Positions 8,304 through 15,668 of a DNA stretch of 35,427 bases are shown here, piece after piece. The notes under the pieces were generated by a model. That model did no database searches. It saw only the letters and a program-made list of their open reading frames with translations, and was not told the DNA's origin. Location: positions 1 to 35,427 of the forward strand of contig JAHECP010000043.1 in assembly GCA_024641665.1 (NCBI GenBank), in the 5' to 3' direction. A program made the position numbers and the translations under genes. Each line of letters begins with the position of its first letter. Positions within the stretch are counted from its first letter, which is position 1. The DNA comes from Acidobacteriota bacterium (GTDB taxonomy: Bacteria; Acidobacteriota; Vicinamibacteria; Vicinamibacterales; JAHECP01).

Positions 8304-8322
8304 ACGGGTCCCAGGGCAACGA

Positions 8323-8337
8323 GGCGCGGCGCGCGCC
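8323..8337 (+). terminator. Possible weak terminator hairpin after HepT pair 1
   Basis: GGCGCG (8323-8328) and CGCGCC (8332-8337) form a 6-bp all-GC stem with a GCG loop, 20 bases after the HepT stop. Only TTA follows, so the classic U-run is missing. Confidence 0.25.
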
Positions 8338-8364
8338 TTACAGCGGCCAGCATCGGGGGGAAGG

Positions 8365-8529
8365 TCCCGTGCCCCTGCATGTGCAGGAGTGCTTCGCGAC
8401 GCTCGGATACCGGGCCGGCGACTGTCCGGTGACCGAGGCTGCGGCGCGCGAGGTGCTGGCGTTGCCGATCGCCCCGAGCTGACCGAGGCGCAGCAACGGG
8501 ACGTGGTGGACGCCATTGGAGCGTTCTAA
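8365..8529 (+). pseudogene. Decayed 3' end of a DegT-family aminotransferase gene
   Basis: From TCCCGTGCC at 8365 to the TAA at 8527-8529 this matches the last ~165 bases of the intact degT (7149 onward) at roughly 80-85% identity by eye. A single missing base near 8471 (GATCGCCCCGAG against GATCTACCCCGAG) breaks the frame. When restored it reads [18 protein letters not shown], then [10 protein letters not shown] and TEAQQRDVVDAIGAF. The divergence is too great for a recent duplication. The bases just upstream (8304-8364) show no clear further homology. Confidence 0.8.
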
Positions 8530-8660
8530 CGCCGGATGAGCCGAGGTCGGGTCCGGGCACCGGAGCGGGCCGGCCCGCGAAAGCTCATCCGTTTTCTGTT
8601 GCTCGACCTAAGATCAAAACTATCGGCGGCTCCTCCCGATCTTCCTACCTGTCCATGGGC

Positions 8661-8689
8661 TTGACTTCTCCCCCGGCCGCGACCACAAT
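8661..8689 (+). promoter_or_regulatory. Sigma70-like promoter for the regulator gene
   Basis: TTGACT (8661-8666), a 17-base spacer and CACAAT (8684-8689), matching 5/6 and 4/6 of consensus. It predicts a start site near 8696 and a leader of about 90 bases that contains the 17-base repeat at 8767-8783. The rest of the gap 8530-8787 shows no gene. Confidence 0.5.
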
Positions 8690-8766
8690 GCGCTACGTTC
8701 ATCCCGTGAACACCCGGCGGCCCCGCGCGCACCGGGCCGTCACTGCCTGTCAGCCCGGCCCGTGAC

Positions 8767-8783
8767 TGACGGGCACGGAGTGT
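8767..8783 (+). repeat. 17-base repeat TGACGGGCACGGAGTGT, copy 1
   Basis: Identical to 16400-16416. Here it lies in the predicted leader of the regulator gene, and its GGAG (8777-8780) serves as the Shine-Dalgarno sequence 7 bases before the GTG start. The complementary strand reads as TPCPS-V/L-T in one frame, a peptide I recall as recurring in environmental genomes (recollection, unverified). Confidence 0.75.
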
Positions 8784-8787
8784 CGCC

Positions 8788-9405
8788 GTGGGCAACCACG
8801 ACCTCTACACGCGCACCATCCTCCACGAAATCGAAGCCGGGCATCCCGTGTCCCAGCGGACGCTGTCGCGCAAGCTCGGCGTCGCCCTCGGCTTGACCAA
8901 CCTCCTCGTACGCCGGCTCGTGACGAAGGGCTGGGTGAAGGTGACCGGCGTCAGGCCGCATCGCGTCACCTACCTCATCACACCGGCCGGCATCCGCGAG
9001 AAGACGCGGATCACGAGAGCTTATCTCGAGAACACCATGCGCCTCTACAGCGAAACGCGCGGGCGCATCCGCGAGAGCCTCGACCGCTTGTCGACCTCGT
9101 GGCCGCCGGATGCCCTCGGGCGAGACGGAGAGAAGCCGATCGTCTTCTACGGCGCCGGCGAGGTGGCCGAGATCGGCTATGTGAGCCTGCAGGAGACCGA
9201 CCTCCACCTGGTCGGCGTGGTCGACGACCTGCGCCTGGGCCGGTTCTTCGGCCTGCCGATTCACACGCCCGACCAGCTGGGGCCGGCCCACCTCGCCGGC
9301 GTGCCCTACGGGTGCTTGGTCGTCATGTCGTTCCGCGACGCCGACCAGATTCGGACGAAGCTCAGGGCGCGCGGCTTCTCGCGCGACGATCTCTTCCTGC
9401 TCTGA
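8788..9405 (+). CDS. MarR/EPS-type winged-helix regulator fused to a Rossmann-like domain
   Basis: 205 residues from GTG 8788, with GGAG 7 bases upstream. Residues ~1-75 form a winged helix (VSQRTLSRKLGVALGLTNLL as recognition region, KGWVKVTGV and YLITPAGIREK as the wing), like the EPS-associated MarR regulators. After a helical linker, residues ~108-205 contain a nucleotide-fold start IVFYGAGEVAEIGYVSL followed by VGVVDDLRLGRFFGLPI, resembling the N-terminal Rossmann part of PglD-like or sugar-nucleotide proteins. A regulator that senses a nucleotide or sugar nucleotide for the glycan locus is a reasonable inference. It stands alone, with its own promoter at 8661. Confidence 0.75.
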   Translation: MGNHDLYTRTILHEIEAGHPVSQRTLSRKLGVALGLTNLLVRRLVTKGWVKVTGVRPHRVTYLITPAGIREKTRITRAYLENTMRLYSETRGRIRESLDRLSTSWPPDALGRDGEKPIVFYGAGEVAEIGYVSLQETDLHLVGVVDDLRLGRFFGLPIHTPDQLGPAHLAGVPYGCLVVMSFRDADQIRTKLRARGFSRDDLFLL

Positions 9406-9555
9406 GCGCAGAAGAGCGGCCTGCTCGTGCGGTCGGGCGACTTGCAGGCGGTGGCTCCTGCGACTGGCAGCAACGTTAGATCTCCGCGCGCTGAAATGCG
9501 CGAATGAGCTCTGCCAGCAGGCGCCACGGGGGCGCTTGTCGTCACGTGTCGTCAT

Positions 9556-10653
9556 ATGACCCAATGCCGGCCAGGTTACACTTTTGTGGGGGGCGGGAGC
9601 CCCTCGGAAGGCAAGGGGGCTCCTGTCCCCCTACGCCCCTCCGACGGCAAGGGGGCTCCCGTCCCCCGCACCCCCGTCCCCCGCATACTCCTCGGTTCCC
9701 TCGTCGGGGCGGCGTGCCTCTGGCTGGCGTTCCGGCACGTGTCGCTCGTTCAGATCCGGGAGGTGCTGGCGTCCGCCCGTCCCGTGTTCCTGGGCCTCGC
9801 GGTGGCGGCGATCGTCGGGGCCACCGCTTTCAGGGCGTGGCGCTGGCAGTTCCTGTTCCCGGTGGAAGGCGGCGGCGCGCTGTCGTTCTCGCGTCTCTGG
9901 CCCATTCTGGTGGTCGGCCAGATGGTGAACATCCTCGTGCCGGCGCGGGCGGGCGATGTGGCCCGGCTCTACCTCGTCCAGCGTGTGTCGCGACGGGCGC
10001 CCGGCCAGACGCTCGGCACCATTGCCGTCGAGAAGGCGCTCGACGGCGTCGTCTTCGTCGTGCTGCTGGGCGTGGCCTCGCTGTGGGTGGACTTGCCGGG
10101 CGCGGTGGACGAGGCCGCGCTCGTACTCGGCGCGGTGCTGGGAGTGGCCGTGGCGGCGATGGCGCTGGCGGTGATGGCTGGCGAGCCCGCGCTGGCGGCG
10201 ATCGAGCGCATGCGAGTCGTACCGGAGCGGCTGCGCCGTTCCCTCGTGAAGTCGTGGCTACGGCCGCTCGTCGAGGGCTTCGCTGGCCGGCGGCGCCTCG
10301 GCGCCGCCGCTGCCGCGCTCGGGCTCTCGTTCCTGGTGTGGGGAACCGCCGCCCTGGCCAACTACTTCTGCCTGGAGGCCGTCGGGCTGAACCAGCCCGC
10401 GGTCGTGGCTCTCGTCGTGCTGGTGGTGTTGCAGGTCGGCACCTCGGTACCGGTGAGCCCAGGCGGGCTGGGCGTGTTCGAGTACCTCTGCGTGCTGGCG
10501 CTCGCACTCTTCGCCGTGCCTCGCGCCGCGGCGCTCGGCTTCGGCGTGCTGCTGCACGCCGTGGCGTATTTGACGCCGGTGGCGCTCGGCGCCGCGTTCG
10601 TCGTCTTGCAAGCCGTGCCGAGCCCGTTTGGCCGCGTGAGCCGTGATTCGTAA
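9556..10653 (+). CDS. Lysylphosphatidylglycerol-synthase-TM / UPF0104 family membrane protein
   Basis: 365 residues as drawn from ATG 9556. About eight hydrophobic segments lie between residues ~38 and ~355, with family landmarks: RAWRWQFLF near residue 95, MVNILVPARAGDVARLYLV near residue 125, EKALDG near residue 160, and the VPVSPGGLGVFEY motif near residue 300. Relatives (MprF N-half, AglD, YbhN) are linked to lipid or lipid-linked sugar flipping. The first ~35 residues are encoded by a tandem DNA repeat (GSPSEGKGAPVP then PSDGKGAPVP), and no other standard start is available before the first helix, so the true start is uncertain. Confidence 0.8.
   Translation: MTQCRPGYTFVGGGSPSEGKGAPVPLRPSDGKGAPVPRTPVPRILLGSLVGAACLWLAFRHVSLVQIREVLASARPVFLGLAVAAIVGATAFRAWRWQFLFPVEGGGALSFSRLWPILVVGQMVNILVPARAGDVARLYLVQRVSRRAPGQTLGTIAVEKALDGVVFVVLLGVASLWVDLPGAVDEAALVLGAVLGVAVAAMALAVMAGEPALAAIERMRVVPERLRRSLVKSWLRPLVEGFAGRRRLGAAAAALGLSFLVWGTAALANYFCLEAVGLNQPAVVALVVLVVLQVGTSVPVSPGGLGVFEYLCVLALALFAVPRAAALGFGVLLHAVAYLTPVALGAAFVVLQAVPSPFGRVSRDS
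9599..9670 (+). repeat. Two tandem 36-base units inside a coding N-terminus
   Basis: 9599-9634 and 9635-9670 are about 80-85% identical (GCCCCTC-GGCAAGGGGGCTCC core), and a shorter CCCCCGTCCCCCGCA third copy follows. Each unit contains CCCCT/AGGGG arms able to pair. They are read in frame as the N-terminus of the UPF0104-type protein. Confidence 0.65.
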
Positions 10654-10654
10654 G

Positions 10655-10690
10655 CGGTCAGCGGTCGGCAGTCAGCGGTCAGCGGTCAGG
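10655..10690 (+). repeat. GCGGTCAGC tandem string
   Basis: Imperfect repeats of GCGGTCAGC/GGCAGTCAGC follow the stop of the UPF0104-type gene. Low-complexity intergenic DNA without visible function. Confidence 0.5.
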
Positions 10691-10746
10691 CGGGAGCCCT
10701 GAATGAAGCCGCGCGACATCGAAGCTCCGCGCCACCGCGCACATTT

Positions 10747-10783
10747 GTGCACCCTGTGCACCCAAGTGCACCCCCGTGCACCC
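10747..10783 (+). repeat. Four GTGCACCC units, 9-10 base period
   Basis: GTGCACCC begins at 10747, 10756, 10766 and 10776, between the convergent UPF0104-type and HepT genes. Each unit contains the palindrome GTGCAC. It could be a protein-binding array or simple repeat. Confidence 0.6.
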
Positions 10784-10795
10784 CGTCGGTTGCGC

Positions 10796-11215
10796 TCAGA
10801 TTCCCGCCGCATCAGCCACAGCGGACAGAAACGCCCGGACGCCGGCCATCCCTTCCTGGGCTTCCTTGTGGACGCGTCGATAGTCCAACAACGCGTAGCC
10901 GTGGGCGATGCGGTTGCGCAGACCAACCGCGCCGCGCAGCGTGGCGGCCAGCTCGGGTGCGATGACGTGGTGGTCGGCCAGCAGGTCGAAAGTCGATCCG
11001 GCATCGTCCGCCGCCGGCCAGCCGGCATCCGCCACCCAGTGCGCGGCGAGGTCGATGTACTCCTGGATTGCCAGAAACAGGTAGAAGATCGCCAGATCGC
11101 GACGCTCGGCGCTGGCGATGAACTGCTCGACCGGCAAGCTCAGCGTGGGCTCGGCGTCGGCCAGCCACGTCTGGACGCGGGCGATCTTGGCTCCCGCGAC
11201 GTCACCCCGGACCAC
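10796..11215 (-). CDS. HepT-like HEPT-domain RNase toxin (pair 2)
   Basis: 139 residues from the GTG at 11215-11213, chosen because it overlaps the antitoxin end by 14 bases, as in pair 1. The HEPT catalytic motif is canonical: RNRIAHGY, with R100, H105 and Y107 (RX4HXY). Helical throughout; FYLFLAIQEYIDLAAHW near residue 45 is typical of the DUF86 branch, unlike pair 1, so the two toxins belong to different subgroups. It is expected to cleave RNA when not AMPylated by its partner. Confidence 0.88.
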   Translation of the reverse strand: MVRGDVAGAKIARVQTWLADAEPTLSLPVEQFIASAERRDLAIFYLFLAIQEYIDLAAHWVADAGWPAADDAGSTFDLLADHHVIAPELAATLRGAVGLRNRIAHGYALLDYRRVHKEAQEGMAGVRAFLSAVADAAGI

Positions 11216-11630
11216 GGTGTGCCCCCGGTGTCGCACCTTGACGCACGCGGGCGGCGGCCGCCTCGTGCAGCATGCGCGCGGTTGGAGCCCAGTCCCACCA
11301 GTCCACCATGGCACGCGCCCGAAAATCGCTCCAGGCGTGAGGACGCCGTTCGACGATGACATGTCCCGTGCGAGCGATCTCGAAGCGCAAGAGAGGAGGA
11401 GCCTGGTCGAGTGGGACCAGATCCACCGTGCGACCCGTGGCCCGCTCGAGCGCGACGGCGATCCGGGCGGCAGGTGCCTGGCCTTCCTCGAGGAGCACGC
11501 CAACGTCCAGATCGCTCTCGCGACCGGCTCGGTTCTGGGCAGCAGATCCGAACAGCACGGCGAGCACCACTCCCGGCGTATGCTCGAGCGCCTGCCGCAG
11601 CGCCTCATTGACCTGCATGGGGGCCTGCAT
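11202..11630 (-). CDS. MntA-like nucleotidyltransferase antitoxin (pair 2)
   Basis: 142 residues from ATG 11630 (a second ATG lies four codons later at 11618). GSX10DXD is exact: LFGSAAQNRAGRESDLDVGV with GS at 28-29, D40 and D42. The family transfers AMP to the HEPT partner. The C-terminal ~30 residues (after ERRPHAW) form a WWDWAP-containing helix often present in such antitoxins. A TACAAT box on the minus strand at 11643-11638 lies only 7 bases before the ATG, so the transcript may be leaderless or use the second ATG. Confidence 0.88.
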   Translation of the reverse strand: MQAPMQVNEALRQALEHTPGVVLAVLFGSAAQNRAGRESDLDVGVLLEEGQAPAARIAVALERATGRTVDLVPLDQAPPLLRFEIARTGHVIVERRPHAWSDFRARAMVDWWDWAPTARMLHEAAAARVRQGATPGAHRGPG

Positions 11631-11637
11631 GGGCTGG

Positions 11638-11643
11638 ATTGTA
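11638..11643 (-). promoter_or_regulatory. Possible -10 box for MntA pair 2
   Basis: TACAAT on the minus strand (five of six consensus bases). No convincing -35 at 16-18 bases. Its closeness to the ATG at 11630 would give almost no 5' leader. Confidence 0.3.
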
Positions 11644-11696
11644 GCACTCCGGACCCCGAGTCCCGAGGGTCCTGAGCGAGCGAAGCGAGTCGAAGG

Positions 11697-12734
11697 GTGA
11701 GCCCCCAGTCCCCAGTCCCCAGTCCCGGCGGGCCTTTCTCCCGCGTGTCCGTCGTCATCCCCTGCCTGAACGAGGCGCGTCACATCGCGGCGCTGCTCGA
11801 CGCCGTCCGGGCTCAGGACGAGCCCCCCAACGAGGTCATCATCGTGGACGGCGGATCGACCGACGGCACGCCGGCGATCGTCGAGGACTACCGGCACCGG
11901 CACGCCGACCTGAAGCTGTCGCTCCTGGCGCAAGTGGACGGGTGCATTCCCGTGTCGCTCAACGCCGGTATCGGCGCGGCCGCGGGCGACATCGTCGCGA
12001 GGCTCGACGCCCACTCGCGTCCCCGGCCCGACTACCTGCGCCGCCTGGTGGACATGCTGGACGGCCCCGACGTTGGCGTCACGGGGGGCGCCTGGGCCAT
12101 CGAGCCGGGGCGCGACAGCCGGGTCGGGCGCGCGATCGCCTGGGCCGTGCAGCATCCGCTCGGCGCCGGTGGCGCCGCGTATCGAGTGGCCGGCGGCACC
12201 GGTCCGGTGCGCGAGGTGGACACCGTCCCGTTCGGCTGCTTTCGCAAGGGGCTCTGGACGGAGCTCGGCGGCTTCGACGAGCGCCTGCCGGTCAACGAGG
12301 ATTACGAGTTCAACTATCGCGTCCGCCGGTCCGGCCGGCGGGTGCTGCTGGATCCGGGGGCCGTCTCCATCTACGTTGCACGGGGGACCCTCGGTCAGCT
12401 CGCCCGGCAGTACGTCCGGTACGGGTGGTGGAAAGTTCAAATGCTCAGGCGCCATCCCTCGTCGCTGCGGCTCCGCCAGCTCGTGCCGGCCGTGTTCGTG
12501 CTGGCCGTCGCCGTGCTGGCGGTGGCGTCGCTGGCGGTGCCGTCCGTGACCGTCTGGTTCCTGGCGCTGCTCGGGACCTACGCGGCCGTTGTGCTCGGCG
12601 CGGCCGTGGCGGTGGCCGTCCGCCGGCACGCCTGGTGGGCCGCCGCGTTCGTGCCCGTGGTGCTGGCCGTCGTGCATTTCTCGTGGGGGAGCGGCGCGCT
12701 CCTCAACCTCGTCTCGGGTGGGCGGTGGCGGTGA
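11697..12734 (+). CDS. ExoA-like GT2 glycosyltransferase with C-terminal membrane helices
   Basis: 345 residues from GTG 11697; an in-frame GTG at 11745 removes 16 residues encoded by the CCCCAGT repeat and is at least as plausible. GT-A landmarks: SVVIPCLNEARHI, IIVDGGSTDGTP, the RLDAHS metal site near residue 102 and VNEDYEFNYRVR near residue 200. About four hydrophobic segments follow from residue ~265. Succinoglycan ExoA adds glucose to the lipid-linked repeat unit; the sugar here is unknown. The stop overlaps the next start as GTGA, so the gene is coupled to the polyprenyl-phosphate phosphotransferase. Confidence 0.88.
   Translation: MSPQSPVPSPGGPFSRVSVVIPCLNEARHIAALLDAVRAQDEPPNEVIIVDGGSTDGTPAIVEDYRHRHADLKLSLLAQVDGCIPVSLNAGIGAAAGDIVARLDAHSRPRPDYLRRLVDMLDGPDVGVTGGAWAIEPGRDSRVGRAIAWAVQHPLGAGGAAYRVAGGTGPVREVDTVPFGCFRKGLWTELGGFDERLPVNEDYEFNYRVRRSGRRVLLDPGAVSIYVARGTLGQLARQYVRYGWWKVQMLRRHPSSLRLRQLVPAVFVLAVAVLAVASLAVPSVTVWFLALLGTYAAVVLGAAVAVAVRRHAWWAAAFVPVVLAVVHFSWGSGALLNLVSGGRWR
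11699..11726 (+). repeat. CCCCAGT string repeat, second locus
   Basis: Four copies of CCCCAGT, related to 1306-1332. The bases just before it (11672-11694, AGCGAAGCGAGTCGAAGGG core) look like a further dispersed repeat. It is read in frame if the glycosyltransferase starts at 11697. Confidence 0.6.
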
Positions 12735-14119
12735 CGCCTCGACGCGGCCTGCCCGCGTCGGAGCATCGGCTGCTCCTGACCGTGGGCGACCTCGTCATCG
12801 GAGCGGCGGCCGTCGTCGTGGCGCTGACGATGTGGAGCCTCACGGCGGGGTTCCCCCTGCAGCCGTCCTTCGTGTGGGCGCACGCGGCCTGGCTCGTGGC
12901 GGCGCCCGTGTGGGCGGCGGCGCTCCTGCCGGCGCGGCAGGCGCGGGTGGCGTTCTCGGTGCAGGCGACCGCGCGCGCCATCGCGCGCGCGACGCTCGCC
13001 CTGCTGGTCGTCTACCTGGCCGTCTACTTCTACGCGCCGCGCCATGCGTTGCCCCGGTTGATGGTGCTGCACCTGCTGTGGCAGGCGTCGATCCTCACTT
13101 TCGCCTGGCGGCTCGTCTACATCTGGGTCTTCACCCAGACCTCGTTCAGGCGGCGCATTCTCATCGTCGGCGCGGGCCGCGGCGGGCGGGTGTTACGCCG
13201 GGCGTTCGTCGACGCCGGCCTGCGGCACGTGGAGGTGGTGGGGTTCGTGGACGAAGCGGCCGAGGCGTCCGAGGTGCACGGCCTGCCGGTGGTGGGGCGT
13301 GTGGCGGACCTGCGTGCGCTCGCGCACCAGTGGGGCGCGTCGGAGATCGATGTCGCGCTGGACGAGCCGGCCGAGGGGGCGCTGGTCGAGGCGCTGGTCG
13401 GCTGTCAGGAGGACGGGGCGGACATCGTGCAGATGGCCACGGCCTACGAGCGGCTGCTCGAGCGGGTGCCCGTCGAGCATCTCGAGCCCGACTGGCTGGT
13501 GACCTCGTTTGCCGACGCCGTCGGCGCGCGTGACGCGTCGCGGCTCGCCAAGCGCCTGGTCGATCTCGCCGGCGCCGCGGCTGGCGCCGTACTGCTCCTC
13601 ATGGCCCTGCCCGTCGTGAGCGTGGCCATCTGGTTCGACAGCGGCCGTCCGCTGTTCTTCCGCCAAGCGCGTGTGGGGCAGCGCAATTGCGTATTCCAGC
13701 TTCTGAAGTTCCGGACGATGGTGAGCGGCGCCGAGCCAGACGGGCGCGCCAGATGGGCGGCGCCAGACGATCCGCGGGTGACGCGCGTCGGCCGGTGGCT
13801 GCGGCGGACGCGGCTCGACGAACTGCCGCAGGTGGTGAACATCCTGCGCGGCGATATGAGCCTGGTCGGTCCGCGGCCGGAGCGGCCCGAGTTCGTCGCG
13901 GATCTCGAACGGCGGATCCCCTTCTACGGGACGCGGCTCCTTGTGCGGCCCGGGCTGACCGGCTGGGCGCAGGTCAACGTGCCGTATGCCGACTCGGTGG
14001 AGGAGGCAGCCGTCAAGCTGGAGTACGACCTGTACTACATCAAGCATCGATCGATGTTGTTCGACGCGCTGATTGTCGCGAGGACCATTGGGACGATTCT
14101 GCGACTGGGGGGGCGATAA
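12731..14119 (+). CDS. Polyprenyl-phosphate glycosylphosphotransferase (first copy)
   Basis: 462 residues from GTG 12731 (GTGA overlap with the preceding stop). Four hydrophobic segments in the first ~130 residues, a Rossmann-like middle domain beginning ILIVGAGRGGRVLRRAF near residue 138, one further membrane helix near residue 285, then the catalytic C-terminal domain: QLLKFRTM near residue 325, RLDELPQVVNILRGDMSLVG near 360-380 with GPRPE, and RPGLTGWAQVN near residue 415. Enzymes of this type start a repeat unit by moving a sugar-1-phosphate from a UDP-sugar to undecaprenyl phosphate at the inner membrane. Its stop is one base from a GTG (14121) that probably began the pseudopilin gene before the IS4 insertion. 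Confidence 0.92.
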   Translation: MTPRRGLPASEHRLLLTVGDLVIGAAAVVVALTMWSLTAGFPLQPSFVWAHAAWLVAAPVWAAALLPARQARVAFSVQATARAIARATLALLVVYLAVYFYAPRHALPRLMVLHLLWQASILTFAWRLVYIWVFTQTSFRRRILIVGAGRGGRVLRRAFVDAGLRHVEVVGFVDEAAEASEVHGLPVVGRVADLRALAHQWGASEIDVALDEPAEGALVEALVGCQEDGADIVQMATAYERLLERVPVEHLEPDWLVTSFADAVGARDASRLAKRLVDLAGAAAGAVLLLMALPVVSVAIWFDSGRPLFFRQARVGQRNCVFQLLKFRTMVSGAEPDGRARWAAPDDPRVTRVGRWLRRTRLDELPQVVNILRGDMSLVGPRPERPEFVADLERRIPFYGTRLLVRPGLTGWAQVNVPYADSVEEAAVKLEYDLYYIKHRSMLFDALIVARTIGTILRLGGR

Positions 14120-14163
14120 CGTGCGCGGACCGCGTTGGAACGTCGCGCAGTGCGTAGTGCCGG

Positions 14164-14173
14164 GCTTTAGCCC
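14164..14173 (+). repeat. Left 10-bp target-site duplication of the IS4 element
   Basis: GCTTTAGCCC, identical to 15669-15678. It is half of a palindromic CGGGCTTTAGCCCG unit, so the element inserted into a REP-like palindrome. Confidence 0.85.
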
Positions 14174-15668
14174 TAATACCTTTCGGAAATTCGCTGACGT
14201 GAGCTCCACCGTGTACTTTTTACACTTGTACTTTTTGGGCGGAATCGGTATTTATCCTGGGGATGCGACCACATTCCCAGACCCGAAACCGATCGTGGCG
14301 TCGCCGCCAGCCGTCCAAGGTCCCGATGCCGGAGGGGCCCACCGGGTTTCTCGGTGCGTGGACAAACATGGTGGGGCCGAACTGGCTCCCGCCGGTGCCG
14401 CACCGCCGCGGACGCAAACCGCGCGTCCCGGTCAACCAACTGCTGCAAGCCCTGACGTTTCATGTGATGCAAGGCGCGGGCACGTTGGCCGAGCACTTTT
14501 TCGAGTTGTTCCAAGAACCGCTGGCCAACAGTTCCTGGTCGGATCGGCGGATCCGCCTGCCGTGGGAGATCTTTGCCGACCTGATGCGGCGGGCGCTGCG
14601 CCCGGTGGCGACGCGCCGCCGGCAGCGCGAAGCGTTCTGGCGCGGCTGGCGCCTCACCGCGCTCGACGGCACGCAATACAGCGTGACCAACACGCCGCAG
14701 ATCACCGCAACCACCACGAAAGCGGCCTCGCGACGCGGGCGTGCCGCGTTCGCCAAGATCACGGTCAGTGTGCTCCTCGAACTCGGACTGCACAATCCGC
14801 TGGCCGCCGGCATCGGGCGGCAGGGCGAGTCCGAATGGGAACTGGCCCGCCGGATGTTGGCCCAGCTGCCCAAGCGGGTGTTGTTGTTGGGCGATCGCTT
14901 GTATGGCGTGCCGGCCTTCATCATCCATGCGTGGGCGGCGTGCCAGCGGGTGAGCAGTCACTTTGTGTTCCGCGTCCCCCGGCATCTCACCGCGCAGACC
15001 CTCAGACGGCTGCCCGATGGGAGCCGCCGGATTCGCGTGGCCGTTCGAGAGAAGAACCGGCTCTCGCGCACCCAGCCGTGGCTGGAGCTCCGCGAGATTC
15101 GTGTGCACGTCGGACGTCAGGGCGTTCGCCCGCAGGAGCTGCGCTTGTGGACCAGTCTGCTGAGTCATCGAACAGCCCCCGCGCTGGAGCTCGCGCAGCT
15201 GTACGCCGCCCGCTGGGAACACGAGCTGTACTTCCGCGAAGCGAAACGCGTGTTGCGCCAGACCGACGTCTTGCAGAGCCATACGGTCGTCACCGCGGCG
15301 CAGGAGATTGCGGCCATTGTCTTGGCGACCGCGCTCCTCGCGCGCGAACGCGCCCGCGCCGCGGCGGGGCAGGTGCCGGCCTTGCGGGTGAAGTTTGGGG
15401 TCGTCCTCGCCGTGGTGCGATCCATGTGGTTCTTCCTCGGCCCCTGCGAGGACCTGCTGACCGAACGGCTGAAGGATCGGATCGTCCAGCGCGGCGACGC
15501 GCTCATGCGCCGCTGCATCACCGCCAAACGCCGCTCCCGCACCAATCCCCGTGCCGTGCGTCAGCCCGTCAGAAAGTGGCCTCGGCTCATGGAGACGCAC
15601 TCGGTCGAAGGACCGTTGCACTTCAAGATCGTGTGACGACATGAACACGGAATTTCCGAAAGGCATTA
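14174..15668 (+). mobile_element. IS4-family insertion sequence, complete (1495 bp)
   Basis: The left end TAATACCTTTCGGAAATTC and the reverse complement of the right end TAATGCCTTTCGGAAATTC match at 18 of 19 bases. The ends are flanked by a perfect 10-bp duplication, the size usual for IS4. The element carries one transposase gene. Intact ends and an exact duplication point to a fairly recent insertion. Its right end contains an ATG (15641) in frame with the pseudopilin. Confidence 0.92.
14263..15636 (+). CDS. IS4-family DDE transposase
   Basis: 457 residues from ATG 14263, intact. The catalytic pattern is visible: first Asp in LTALDGTQYSV near residue 136, second Asp in LLLGDRLYGVPAF near residue 209, and Glu in the YREK-type segment YAARWEHELYFREAKRVLR near residue 320 (Y, R, E and K present). 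The N-terminal ~60 residues are basic and probably bind the element ends. Nothing suggests decay. Confidence 0.93.
   Translation: MRPHSQTRNRSWRRRQPSKVPMPEGPTGFLGAWTNMVGPNWLPPVPHRRGRKPRVPVNQLLQALTFHVMQGAGTLAEHFFELFQEPLANSSWSDRRIRLPWEIFADLMRRALRPVATRRRQREAFWRGWRLTALDGTQYSVTNTPQITATTTKAASRRGRAAFAKITVSVLLELGLHNPLAAGIGRQGESEWELARRMLAQLPKRVLLLGDRLYGVPAFIIHAWAACQRVSSHFVFRVPRHLTAQTLRRLPDGSRRIRVAVREKNRLSRTQPWLELREIRVHVGRQGVRPQELRLWTSLLSHRTAPALELAQLYAARWEHELYFREAKRVLRQTDVLQSHTVVTAAQEIAAIVLATALLARERARAAAGQVPALRVKFGVVLAVVRSMWFFLGPCEDLLTERLKDRIVQRGDALMRRCITAKRRSRTNPRAVRQPVRKWPRLMETHSVEGPLHFKIV

Noticed and set aside
10655-10783. CRISPR-like array
   Set aside because: Units are only 7-9 bases with 1-2-base gaps; no spacers or cas genes.
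11942-12730. Long upstream extension of the first phosphotransferase frame
   Set aside because: It lies wholly within the ExoA-like gene in another frame and is Arg/Ala-rich junk; GTG 12731 gives the family's normal N-terminus.
14073-15644. 523-residue frame running through the IS4 element
   Set aside because: A shadow of the transposase; only its first ~17 codons are informative, as the likely pre-insertion start of the pseudopilin.
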